The notes under the pieces are model-generated. The model ran no database searches. It was not told where the DNA came from and saw only the letters and a list, made by a program, of their open reading frames with translations. This document shows, in pieces, positions 1 to 6,966 of a stretch of 15,248 nt of DNA. This DNA comes from an uncultured Gemmataceae bacterium. Its GTDB lineage: Bacteria > Planctomycetota > Planctomycetia > Gemmatales > Gemmataceae. The DNA lies in the NCBI GenBank assembly GCA_937922175.1, contig CAKZUU010000429.1:1-15248 (forward strand), given 5' to 3'. How positions within the stretch are numbered: position 1 is the first letter of the stretch; every line of letters begins with the position of its first letter. Position numbers and translations under genes: made by a program.

Positions 1-1905
1 AATGACTGGGGCAAGAAGGACATCGAACGACTGGCGTTCGAGGACGGACACAAATTTGTCGAGCACCATTTTCATATCGTCTCATCACGGGATGATGGAA
101 AGGGGAAAGACAACGGTGAATCGTATGCGATCAAGGACGGGAAGAAGCCCTACGAGCAATATTTCCTGGACATGCTCGATCATCACGGGCGCTCGCGGGA
201 GGGCTTTTTACACCTGAAGCTGGAAGAGCCTCGCAGTTACGATTACAACCGCATTCGCAGTTGGGATGAGCGGTTAAGGATGCCGCAGTTTAAGTTCGCT
301 CGTCCACGACGATTGCCGAACGAATCACGCGAAGAATACGAAGCTCGGACAATTAGGGAAGAGGCCGAAGCACGGGAAGCCGTCATGACGTTCATCCTGG
401 GATTGGTGGCGGAATCGATTCCGTCGGCTTACGTGCACCATCCCAAGGAAGATCGGTGGCATGAAGTCAAAGGCCGACAGGTTCTGGACAAATTTAACTG
501 CGGGGGATGCCACCTCATCCGACCGGGGAGCATCGAATTCCGGTCGGCGCCCACGTTCGATCGTTTGGAGAACGGTCCGCCGAATCCGCATCCCGATTTG
601 TACAAACATGAGGGGCCTTATACCAAGGACGATTATTTTGACCCGAACCACATTGCTTGGGCGGGTGCGGACCAAGGAGTCGGGGATCGCAGCCGAACTT
701 TCGGTGTGCACCCCCCGCTTGAGGTGAAATCCGACGAAGACGACGAGGAACCAAATCCGAATGTCGGGTTCTGGCTGATGAGGGCGTTGCGATTCCGTCA
801 GGATCACAAAAAAGCGGGTGCTCTTCGCGATATTCCAGCCGCGGCGCAACTCTCCCTGCCTCCGAGCCTGATCACCAAGACGGTCCCGCCATATGGTGGC
901 ACATTCATGGATCAATTGATCCCGTACTTACAAAAACGGGATCGGGAAAGTTATGGCGGAGGTGGTGCCAAGTTGAGCCTGGCGTATGCAGCAGGGCCAC
1001 CCAATCTCGTCGGCGAAGGAGAGAAGGTTCAAACAGAGTGGTTGTATAACTTTTTACGCAACCCGCACCGCATCCGACCTCTCACGATATTGCGGATGCC
1101 GAAGTTCAACCTGTCGCCGGAGGATACCCAAGCGATCGTTAACTATTTTGCCGCCGTAGATCGCAGCGAAAATAAGGGGATTGGCTTGACCTACCCCTAT
1201 GTGCCGATGCCTCAACGGACGGACTCGTACTTGCAGGAGAAGACGGCGGCTTACGTGGCGCGATTGAAAGCGACCGGTCAGTACGAAATCCGCAAGCAAG
1301 AGTTCCAAAAGTACTGGGAAGAGAGGCTCGCCGCCGAGAAAATCGCGGCCGAGCGCGCGTTGAAGGAAGCGGAAGAACAGCTGAAATCGGCCCCGGAAGC
1401 GACGAAGGCCGACGCCGAAAAACTTCGCAATGAGGCGAAACTCAAGGCGGAACTCGCAGCGGAAAAGCTCAACAAGAAAGACTTCACAGATCTGGTCAGG
1501 CAATGGGAGCGGCGCGAGGCTTACGTTGCTGACGCCGCCCGGTTGGTTCTGCATGGCAATTTGTGCCTCACCTGTCATTATGTCGGCGACGTGGCGGGGA
1601 AAGAAAACAAAGGTCCCAACTTGGAATTGGCGGCAGGCAGGCTGCGCCCCGATTGGACCGAACGTTGGGTAACGAATCCTCAACGGTTCCTGCATTACAC
1701 GACGGTCATGCCGATCAATTTTCTCTCCACGAAGACGGAGCACCAGGATGCCTTCGTGGGTAGTTCGCGAGAGCAAATTCAGGCCGTGCGCGATTTCTTG
1801 ATGCTGTACCCCGAAGTCCGCACCTGGCCGGTGATTCGAGGCCGCCCGATGCTCGGTACCAGCTCCAACGCGACGACGACAGCGGCAGCCGACGGGGGGA
1901 ATTGA
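1..1905 (+). CDS. Multi-domain c-type cytochrome, 5' end missing
   Basis: The frame is open from the first base of the window, so the true start lies upstream and the ATG at 172 is internal. Two heme c sites are visible: CGGCH at about residue 167 of the visible part (bases 499-513) and CLTCH at about residue 522 (1564-1578). Likely distal Met ligands follow at M366 (RMPKF) and M570 (VMP). An earlier RMPQF (M94), followed by a helix ending in FILGLV, looks like the end of another cytochrome c domain whose CxxCH lies upstream, giving at least three heme domains. Residues about 431-515, between the last two domains, are a charged Ala/Glu/Lys-rich helix, probably coiled coil. Hemes attached by CxxCH are added outside the cytoplasmic membrane, so the protein should act in the periplasm as an electron carrier or respiratory-complex subunit. 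The two cupredoxins downstream support this. The exact complex cannot be named from this sequence. Confidence 0.9.
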   Translation, partial: NDWGKKDIERLAFEDGHKFVEHHFHIVSSRDDGKGKDNGESYAIKDGKKPYEQYFLDMLDHHGRSREGFLHLKLEEPRSYDYNRIRSWDERLRMPQFKFARPRRLPNESREEYEARTIREEAEAREAVMTFILGLVAESIPSAYVHHPKEDRWHEVKGRQVLDKFNCGGCHLIRPGSIEFRSAPTFDRLENGPPNPHPDLYKHEGPYTKDDYFDPNHIAWAGADQGVGDRSRTFGVHPPLEVKSDEDDEEPNPNVGFWLMRALRFRQDHKKAGALRDIPAAAQLSLPPSLITKTVPPYGGTFMDQLIPYLQKRDRESYGGGGAKLSLAYAAGPPNLVGEGEKVQTEWLYNFLRNPHRIRPLTILRMPKFNLSPEDTQAIVNYFAAVDRSENKGIGLTYPYVPMPQRTDSYLQEKTAAYVARLKATGQYEIRKQEFQKYWEERLAAEKIAAERALKEAEEQLKSAPEATKADAEKLRNEAKLKAELAAEKLNKKDFTDLVRQWERREAYVADAARLVLHGNLCLTCHYVGDVAGKENKGPNLELAAGRLRPDWTERWVTNPQRFLHYTTVMPINFLSTKTEHQDAFVGSSREQIQAVRDFLMLYPEVRTWPVIRGRPMLGTSSNATTTAAADGGN

Positions 1906-2036
1906 CGGGTGGCGCGATGCCCTCGGAATTCCGCCAACAAAAGCGGCCCCACACGACGCCGCCCGATCGAGCCGCCTAGAATGGAAGGGTAGCCCACCCG
2001 ATGGATCTCCTTTCCAAATGAACTTGGGAGTAACCA

Positions 2037-2804
2037 ATGCTGCGAAGCATCTCGATCGCGTTAATTGTCACGGGACTTGTAGCGCCGACGGCCTGGAGCC
2101 AATCATGGGGAACGATCAAGGGCCGCGTCATCTGGGATGGCGCGAACATCCCCTCGCCGGAACCGGCGAAGGTCGATAAAGATCAGGCGCATTGTCTAGC
2201 CAAGGGCCAACTGCTCAAAGACGAATTGGTAATCGACACCGCTAGCAAAGGTGTCAAAAATGTCATGGTTTGGCTCGCCCCGCTGACGCCGAATGACAAG
2301 ATCCCGATTCACCCGAGCTTGAGCCAGGTGCCGAATAAACCGGTGGTCATCGATCAACCCATGTGTCTGTTCGAGCCGCGAGTGGCGATGCTGCGTGAGG
2401 GGCAGAAATTACAGATCAAGAACAGTGCCCCGGTCGCACACAACGCTCGAATTTCCGGGAGCCCGGATGTCAATGGAACGATCAATCTGACGATTCCGCC
2501 GGGGGGAATGATCGAACGCAACCTCCGCGCCGAGAGGCGGCCGCTGATGCTCGCTTGCGATATTCATGGTTGGATGGCTGGACGCATCGGTGTTTTCAAT
2601 CATCCCTATTTTGCCCTGACCGAACCTGATGGATCGTTCGAGATCAAGAATGCTCCGGCCGGCAAATATTTGCTCTATATCCAGCACGAACGGGGCGGCT
2701 GGCTTCATGAAGGCCGCCGCAGTGCGGGACAACAAATCACGATTCCGGCCAATGGCACCTTGGACCTCGGAACGATCAAGTTCAAATCCGAGTATTTGAA
2801 ATAA
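2037..2804 (+). CDS. Secreted amicyanin-like cupredoxin protein
   Basis: This is a 255-residue protein with a Sec signal peptide (hydrophobic residues 5-18, probable cleavage after AWS at 21). The start has a good ribosome site, GGGAG, six bases upstream. The middle is a cupredoxin-like domain: H135 in AHNARI, then C174, H177 and M180 in CDIHGWM. The Cys-x2-His-x2-Met spacing is that of amicyanin, not of plastocyanin or azurin, and these four residues are the expected type 1 copper ligands. Residues about 190-250 (EPDGSFEIKNAPAGKY) form a small beta domain like the carboxypeptidase regulatory domain. Such proteins are often annotated as methylamine-utilisation-like, but nothing here indicates methylamine metabolism. 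It follows the cytochrome gene by 131 bases and precedes a paralogue, so an electron-shuttling role in the periplasm is inferred. Two further cysteines (C53, C110) align with cysteines in the paralogue. Confidence 0.85.
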   Translation: MLRSISIALIVTGLVAPTAWSQSWGTIKGRVIWDGANIPSPEPAKVDKDQAHCLAKGQLLKDELVIDTASKGVKNVMVWLAPLTPNDKIPIHPSLSQVPNKPVVIDQPMCLFEPRVAMLREGQKLQIKNSAPVAHNARISGSPDVNGTINLTIPPGGMIERNLRAERRPLMLACDIHGWMAGRIGVFNHPYFALTEPDGSFEIKNAPAGKYLLYIQHERGGWLHEGRRSAGQQITIPANGTLDLGTIKFKSEYLK

Positions 2805-2869
2805 GGTGATACGCTCGGCGGCATCACCGATGCCGACGACGATTCGACATCAACGTGGAGCGAGGAGTC

Positions 2870-3760
2870 ATGAGACAAGTTCGGCCGCTGCTACTTTTCT
2901 CGGCGGGATTCTGCGTGGTCAGCATGGTGCTTTACGGTTGCACCTCGTCCACCATCGACGTGAGCGACGAGGGTTTGTTCCCGGCGAAGAAAGGACGATC
3001 GGCGTCCGAGTCCTTGGCTCCTCTCGAATATTCGGGAACGGCGACGATCACTGGCGTCGTGGAATACGACGGCGAACCTCCTCCTCGATCTGAGCTGGAG
3101 AGCATCTTCCAACATGCCGATCGCCCCGTCTGCGTCCAAGGCGACATCCGTGATCAAACGTGGATGGTGCAGGACGGCAAAGTCGCGAATGTGGTCGTCT
3201 TCGTTCGACCGCCGAAGGGTTTTTACTTTAAAAAGCCGGACGACAGTGCCAAATCCTGGACCGATGAAGTGGTTGTCGATCAACCGTATTGCCAGTTCAT
3301 CCCGCATGTCGTCGTTTTGTATCCGCAGTACCGCGAGGGAAACCAACTAATCCGAACCGGGCAGACGCTCAAGGTGCTCAATTCGGCAACGATCGGACAC
3401 AACATTAAAGTGGCGGGCAGCAGCGATAGCAACCCGGCCAGTGGCGCGACCCTGTCGGCACGCAGCGGTGTGTACATCTTCGACAAGATCGTTTTGGATC
3501 GACGTGAATTGACGATGAATTGCGACGTTCACAAATGGATGACGGGTTACGCCCTGACGTTCGACCACCCTTACGCCGCCGTCACGAACGAGAAGGGCGA
3601 GTACACGATCAAGAACGTGCCGGCGGGAGTCGAGTTGACACTGCGGGGCTGGCATGAAGCTCTGAAACCTGGATTCGATCCCCCAGTCGAAGGCGGGACC
3701 AAGATTCGACTCGTCGCTGGCGAGACTCGAGTCCTGAATTTCAAAATCAAACGGCGGTGA
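2870..3760 (+). CDS. Cupredoxin-domain lipoprotein, paralogue of the upstream gene
   Basis: This 296-residue protein has a lipoprotein signal: a hydrophobic stretch followed by the lipobox LYGC, with the acylated cysteine at C24. It should be membrane-anchored and face the periplasm. I chose ATG 2870 over the in-frame GTG at 2855 because it gives a compact signal peptide and purine-rich GGAG sites lie upstream. The cupredoxin ligands are H177 (IGHNIK), C218, H221 and M224 (CDVHKWM), the same amicyanin-like spacing as in the gene before it. A DQPYCQFIPHV segment (C141) matches DQPMCLFEPRV in that paralogue, but the paralogue has Arg where this has His. A C-terminal beta domain (GEYTIKNVPAGVELTLRGWHE) is shared too. 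A tandem duplication followed by different targeting, one free and one anchored, is the simplest reading. It probably passes electrons to or from the adjacent cytochrome. The substrate is unknown. Confidence 0.85.
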   Translation: MRQVRPLLLFSAGFCVVSMVLYGCTSSTIDVSDEGLFPAKKGRSASESLAPLEYSGTATITGVVEYDGEPPPRSELESIFQHADRPVCVQGDIRDQTWMVQDGKVANVVVFVRPPKGFYFKKPDDSAKSWTDEVVVDQPYCQFIPHVVVLYPQYREGNQLIRTGQTLKVLNSATIGHNIKVAGSSDSNPASGATLSARSGVYIFDKIVLDRRELTMNCDVHKWMTGYALTFDHPYAAVTNEKGEYTIKNVPAGVELTLRGWHEALKPGFDPPVEGGTKIRLVAGETRVLNFKIKRR

Positions 3761-3792
3761 TCGACCGACGAATAAATTGAATCTCCGGGGAC

Positions 3793-3815
3793 TGTCAGCA
3801 ATCTGGGTGCTGACA
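3793..3815. terminator. Hairpin between convergent genes
   Basis: A perfect 8-bp inverted repeat, TGTCAGCA and TGCTGACA, is separated by a 7-base loop. It lies between the stops of the cupredoxin lipoprotein (3760) and pyrG (3830). Position and symmetry suit a bidirectional terminator. There is no strong T-run on either side, so termination efficiency is uncertain. Confidence 0.5.
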
Positions 3816-3829
3816 AGTGATCTGTCGTT

Positions 3830-5473
3830 TCAATGAACTGTCGCAACTGCCGATCGCGAGGTCTTCTTCTCGCGACGGTAACTCAGAGCAGCACCGACGA
3901 AGTCGCGGAAGAGGGGCTGTGGCCGATTAGGTTTGGAATTGAATTCCGGATGACATTGGACGGCCACGAACCAAGGATGCGTCGCCAGCTCGATCACCTC
4001 AACTAAACCACCATCAGGGCTGGTTCCCGTGATGCGCATCCCGCGCTCTTCAAAAGCCAATCGATAAGCATTGTTGAACTCGTAGCGGTGGCGATGTCGC
4101 TCCGACACGACGAGTGTTTCATAGGCGCGATGAGCGAGGCTTCCGGGCACCATCTGCTGTTCGTACGCCCCGCGACGTTGAGTCCCGCCGACCGCCGTAA
4201 CGTTGCGTTGGGCATCGAGCAGACAGATGATCGGGTGTGGGGTATCGGTTTGGAATTCGGTGGAGTTTGCGTCGGCCAAGCCCAGGACATTTCGGGCAAA
4301 TTCAATGGCGGCACACTGCAAACCCAAACAGATCCCGAAAAACGGAATCTCTCTCTCGCGAGCATAGCGGATCGCTTCGATCTTTCCGGCGATCCCCCGC
4401 TTGTCGTAGCCGCCGGGGACGAGAATCCCATCGACGCCCGCCAAAACGCGATCTGCCCCCTCCTTCTCGACTTGTTCTGTTTGAATCTTGCGAATGTGAA
4501 CCTTTGTGCGATGGGCAATCCCGGCATGGAATAGAGCTTCGTAAACGGACTTGTAGGCGTCATGATGCCTTGCGTATTTTCCGACCACCGCAATCGTGAC
4601 CTCGTGTTCGGGTCGTCGGATGTGTTCGATCATCTCGCGCCAATCATCAAGCTCCAGAGGCTTCGCCTGGGTAAGGTTCAATTTTTCGACGATGAAATCG
4701 TCGAGCTTGTTCGCCGCCAGGCTGAGGGGCACTTCGTAAACGCTGATTTCCTTATCGCGTTCCTCGATAACGGCACGAGGTTCTACATTGCAAAACAGCG
4801 CGATCTTCTCACGCTCCTCGGCGGGTAACTCGCGTTCGGTTCGGCAGATGAGGACGTCTGGTTGAATACCGATTTGCCGCAGCATGCCAACAGAATGTTG
4901 CGTCGGTTTGGTTTTCAATTCGCCCGCGGCTTTCAGATAAGGCACCAACGTCAAGTGAATGTACAAGCAGTTCGCCTTCCCGATTTCCAAACCAAACTGG
5001 CGAATCGCCTCAAAAAACGGCATGCCCTCGATGTCGCCGACGGTGCCGCCAATCTCCGTGATGACCACGTCAATGTCCGGAGTGGCGATCCGTGCAATCG
5101 CGGCTTTGATCTCGTTGGTGATGTGAGGGATGACTTGAACCGTTTTGCCTTTGTATTCGCCACGACGTTCCTTTTCGATGACGGTCTTGTAAATTCGGCC
5201 CGTGGTGTAATTGCAATCGCTGTCCAGCTGGGCATTGGTGAAACGCTCGTAATGCCCCAAATCGAGGTCGGTCTCGGAACCATCGTCCAAGACGTAAACT
5301 TCACCGTGCTGGTAAGGGCTCATCGTCCCAGGATCCACATTGATGTAGGGGTCGAATTTTTGCATCCGAATTCTCAGGCCGCGACGTTCGAGCAACAAAC
5401 CGATCGAGGCACTCGTAATCCCTTTGCCTAGAGAACTTACGACTCCCCCCGTCACAAAGACGTGCTTGACCAT
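3830..5473 (-). CDS. pyrG: CTP synthase
   Basis: CTP synthase converts UTP to CTP using ATP and glutamine in the cytoplasm. The 547-residue product is close to the usual family length (about 545). The N-terminal synthetase domain starts with the classic KHVFVTGGVVSSLGKG phosphate-binding loop and continues through KFDPYINVDPGTMSP and the metal/UTP region ITEIGGTVGDIE (about 138-149). The C-terminal class I glutamine amidotransferase domain (about 290-530) has its nucleophile C382 in GICLGLQ and its partners H508 and E510 in CHPEF. I placed the start at ATG 5473 because the family begins MVKHVFVTGG and GGAAGGA lies just upstream. The frame stays open 16 codons further upstream without family similarity. 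It follows kdsB, whose reaction consumes CTP. A promoter candidate and a terminator-like hairpin precede it, suggesting regulation separate from kdsB. Confidence 0.98.
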   Translation of the reverse strand: MVKHVFVTGGVVSSLGKGITSASIGLLLERRGLRIRMQKFDPYINVDPGTMSPYQHGEVYVLDDGSETDLDLGHYERFTNAQLDSDCNYTTGRIYKTVIEKERRGEYKGKTVQVIPHITNEIKAAIARIATPDIDVVITEIGGTVGDIEGMPFFEAIRQFGLEIGKANCLYIHLTLVPYLKAAGELKTKPTQHSVGMLRQIGIQPDVLICRTERELPAEEREKIALFCNVEPRAVIEERDKEISVYEVPLSLAANKLDDFIVEKLNLTQAKPLELDDWREMIEHIRRPEHEVTIAVVGKYARHHDAYKSVYEALFHAGIAHRTKVHIRKIQTEQVEKEGADRVLAGVDGILVPGGYDKRGIAGKIEAIRYAREREIPFFGICLGLQCAAIEFARNVLGLADANSTEFQTDTPHPIICLLDAQRNVTAVGGTQRRGAYEQQMVPGSLAHRAYETLVVSERHRHRYEFNNAYRLAFEERGMRITGTSPDGGLVEVIELATHPWFVAVQCHPEFNSKPNRPQPLFRDFVGAALSYRREKKTSRSAVATVH

Positions 5474-5503
5474 CAATCCTTCCCCTGGAGCGATCCAAAA
5501 TGA

Positions 5504-5547
5504 CAAAAGCCCACGGGGCATCCCTCCCGCGGGCTTCGTGGCTTTTG
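5504..5547 (-). terminator. Terminator or attenuator hairpin in the pyrG leader
   Basis: Read on the minus strand, AGCCCGCGGG (5535-5526) pairs with CCCGTGGGCT (5517-5508) as a 10-bp stem containing one G-U pair, with an 8-base loop. It is followed by TTTGTCATTTT, an intrinsic-terminator layout. An overlapping alternative pairs CAAAAGCC (5547-5540) with GGCTTTTG (5511-5504), extended by ACG/CGT across one bulge. That form would bury the downstream T-run and cannot coexist with the first stem. The hairpin ends about 30 bases before the pyrG ATG and lies downstream of a promoter candidate. It is either the kdsB terminator or a pyrG attenuator; the sequence alone does not decide. Confidence 0.6.
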
Positions 5548-5556
5548 CCTCCGGTC

Positions 5557-5585
5557 ACTATATCCCGTACCCAACCAACGTCCAA
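5557..5585 (-). promoter_or_regulatory. Candidate sigma70-type promoter of pyrG
   Basis: On the minus strand there is a -35 box TTGGAC (5585-5580), a 17-base spacer, and a -10 box TATAGT (5562-5557). The optimal spacing and five of six matches in the -10 box make this the best promoter-like match I noticed in the window. Transcription would begin near 5550, just before the hairpin that precedes pyrG. Confidence 0.5.
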
Positions 5586-5598
5586 CAAGTGAGAGGGT

Positions 5599-6360
5599 TC
5601 AAGCGGCCAGTCTTCGCTGGCTCTGTCGATATCGTTGTACAAATTCTTCGTAGTCTGAAAGCGTGTCCACGCCGCAACTCGAATTTGCCACGATACCTAC
5701 TCGAATTCTACTCCCCATCGCCAATACACGCAGTTGCTCCAATTTTTCCATCTTCTCCAAGGAACTGGTCGGCGTGGTGGCCAGCTGAAGCAAAAATTCC
5801 CGGCGGTATGCGTATAAACCAAGGTGCTGCAAGAACCTGGGCGGTTCGGCAGCGAAATCAGGTTCCTCGTCTCGCACGTAGGGAATGGGTGACCGGCTGA
5901 AATACAAGGCCCGTCCCTGATCGTCGCACACAACTTTGACGCAATTCCGATCGACCCAGAGCTCGCGTGAACGGATGGGGGCAGCCAGCGTGGCCATCGG
6001 CGAGTCGAGATCGTCCTCCAGAAGTTCAGGGAGCAGGTCGATTGCCTCGGCGTCGATTTCCGGCTCGTCACCTTGCAAATTGATGACAACGTCCACATCG
6101 AGATGCTCCGCGACCTCCGCGACTCGATCTGTACCACTGAGGTGGTCCGACCGGGTCAAGACATAGTTGCCCCCGAAACTCTCCACTGCCGCCGCGATTC
6201 GGCTATCATCGGTGGCGACGAGGACATAACGAGCCTTGCGAGACTGCATGGCCTGTTCGTAGACGTGTTGAATCAGGTACTTGCCTGTTGATTTTAAGAG
6301 GGGCTTCGCGGGAAGCCGAGTCGAACCGTAACGTGCCGGAATCACGATCGCCGTTCGCAT
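5599..6360 (-). CDS. kdsB: 3-deoxy-manno-octulosonate cytidylyltransferase (CMP-Kdo synthetase)
   Basis: KdsB activates Kdo with CTP to form CMP-Kdo, the donor for the inner core of lipopolysaccharide, in the cytoplasm. The 253-residue product is near the family's usual length (about 248). It opens with the nucleotide-binding motif IVIPARYGSTRLPAKPL (6-22), then has SGTDRVAE (75-82), the metal-binding NLQGDEP (94-100), SRSPIPY (155-161) and HLGLYAYRREFL (179-190), all characteristic of KdsB. ATG 6360 is preferred over the adjacent GTG 6363 because a near-perfect AAGGAGGT sits six bases before it. It is read toward pyrG, with 125 bases between them. The gene implies an outer membrane carrying a Kdo-containing glycolipid, or at least Kdo in some surface glycan. 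Confidence 0.96.
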   Translation of the reverse strand: MRTAIVIPARYGSTRLPAKPLLKSTGKYLIQHVYEQAMQSRKARYVLVATDDSRIAAAVESFGGNYVLTRSDHLSGTDRVAEVAEHLDVDVVINLQGDEPEIDAEAIDLLPELLEDDLDSPMATLAAPIRSRELWVDRNCVKVVCDDQGRALYFSRSPIPYVRDEEPDFAAEPPRFLQHLGLYAYRREFLLQLATTPTSSLEKMEKLEQLRVLAMGSRIRVGIVANSSCGVDTLSDYEEFVQRYRQSQRRLAA

Positions 6361-6366
6361 CACACG

Positions 6367-6374
6367 ACCTCCTT
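6367..6374 (-). promoter_or_regulatory. Strong ribosome binding site of kdsB
   Basis: AAGGAGGT on the minus strand is near-perfectly complementary to the 16S 3' end. It lies six bases before ATG 6360 and three before GTG 6363, so it selects the ATG. Most other genes in the window have much weaker sites. Confidence 0.75.
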
Positions 6375-6401
6375 GTCGTGAAACGTTGAGTCCGTCGGGC
6401 T

Positions 6402-6431
6402 ATTAGAGCACGGGAGGCGGCGCATCGACAA
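6402..6431 (-). promoter_or_regulatory. Candidate promoter of kdsB
   Basis: On the minus strand, TTGTCG (6431-6426) and TCTAAT (6407-6402) are 18 bases apart. The -10 box is preceded by TGC, an extended -10 feature. It lies about 40 bases upstream of the kdsB start. The -35 box falls inside one arm of an 8-bp inverted repeat. Confidence 0.4.
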
Positions 6432-6468
6432 GAGGAATCGGTGCGGAAGTTTGGGGAGCGCTTGTCGA
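6425..6468. repeat. 8-bp inverted repeat in the kdsB upstream region
   Basis: TCGACAAG (6425-6432) and CTTGTCGA (6461-6468) are perfect inverted copies with 28 bases between them. The left arm covers the candidate kdsB -35 box. A third CTTGTCG (6372-6378) overlaps the kdsB ribosome site. It could be a repressor site or chance; no known operator is recognised. Confidence 0.35.
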
Positions 6469-6542
6469 GTGAGGGCCATTCCTTTTCTGCCGACGGGTGT
6501 CGGCTTAGCGTCGAGAACTGATTGGGGAGAGAGGGGAGACCG

Positions 6543-6638
6543 ATGACAATCACGGAAGATATGGCGGCGGGCGAAACTTATCGCGTCTTAGGAGTCTTCC
6601 GTTTTCCGGGAATCCCGAAGATGGAAAATCGCGCGTAA
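6543..6638 (+). CDS. Possible 31-residue small protein
   Basis: An ATG-started frame of 31 codons begins MTITEDMAAGETYRVLGVF and ends with TAA. GGGGAG lies five bases before the ATG, a well-placed ribosome site. The predicted peptide is hydrophilic at its N-terminus with a short beta-like segment (YRVLGVFRF) and no membrane segment. It sits alone in the divergent spacer, 79 bases before the next plausible start. I do not recognise it and assign no function. The good ribosome site favours a real gene; the length and lack of a known family leave chance a likely explanation. Confidence 0.3.
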   Translation: MTITEDMAAGETYRVLGVFRFPGIPKMENRA

Positions 6639-6717
6639 GTTCTTTAATGGCAGGTCACCTCCAACCGATACCTTTCTGCGTCGGACTTCCCCCAACGGTC
6701 TTGCCAAGGACGGCTTC

Positions 6718-6954
6718 ATGCGAGGGAACCCGGTGCGCCGCGACCTCAACGTCCTGGCCCTGATGAAGGGGAGCGAAAGGTACGTCTACGTGTACGACGA
6801 CATCAGTCGTGCCGATCTGGTCGACGCATTTCGCGACGATGCCGCTAATCCTCGTTTGAGCCTTAGTTGGTTGGATGTGGCCCTCCTGACGGCCAAGGCC
6901 CGGGAACAAGGAAGGACCGCTGCCGACGAACCGCCCGCCGAATCCCGTGTATGA
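6718..6954 (+). CDS. Small conserved hypothetical protein, NVLALMKG type
   Basis: This is a hydrophilic protein of up to 78 residues with the core NVLALMKGSERYVYVYDD followed by a helical stretch and LSLSWLDVALLTAKARE. I recall similar short proteins from planctomycete genomes, with an N-terminus close to NVLALxKG and no assigned function; I cannot confirm this here. Three starts are possible: ATG 6718 (AAGGA eight bases upstream), GTG 6733 and ATG 6763. The family resemblance favours 6718 or 6733, since 6763 would cut into the core. No signal peptide, membrane segment, cysteine pair or DNA-binding motif is visible. It ends 12 bases before xerC in the same frame, so the two are probably co-transcribed. 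Confidence 0.7.
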   Translation: MRGNPVRRDLNVLALMKGSERYVYVYDDISRADLVDAFRDDAANPRLSLSWLDVALLTAKAREQGRTAADEPPAESRV

Positions 6955-6966
6955 CGGCCGGTTGGA

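Larger units (their letters stand above)
6364..6717. other. Divergent intergenic region between kdsB and the small protein gene
   Basis: This 354-base spacer separates divergently read genes. It holds the kdsB ribosome site and promoter candidate, an 8-bp inverted repeat, a short GCCGAC/GTCGGC hairpin with a GGGT loop at 6489-6504, and a possible 31-codon ORF at 6543-6638. I found no tRNA-like, riboswitch-like or transposon-end structure. No convincing plus-strand promoter for the downstream genes stands out. Confidence 0.6.

Noticed and set aside
172..1905. ATG at 172 as the start of the cytochrome gene
   Set aside because: The frame is open and protein-like back to base 1, and the sequence before the ATG continues the same domain. 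The start lies outside the window.
1054..2037. Long minus-strand open frame opposite the cytochrome gene
   Set aside because: Its product is rich in Arg, Phe and Leu without a recognisable domain, and it lies antisense to a clear heme protein. It is a shadow frame.
2805..2828. GGTGAT/ATCACC hairpin between the two cupredoxin genes
   Set aside because: The stem is only 6 bp with a 12-base loop and no T-run follows. It could be a weak RNA fold but does not support a terminator call.
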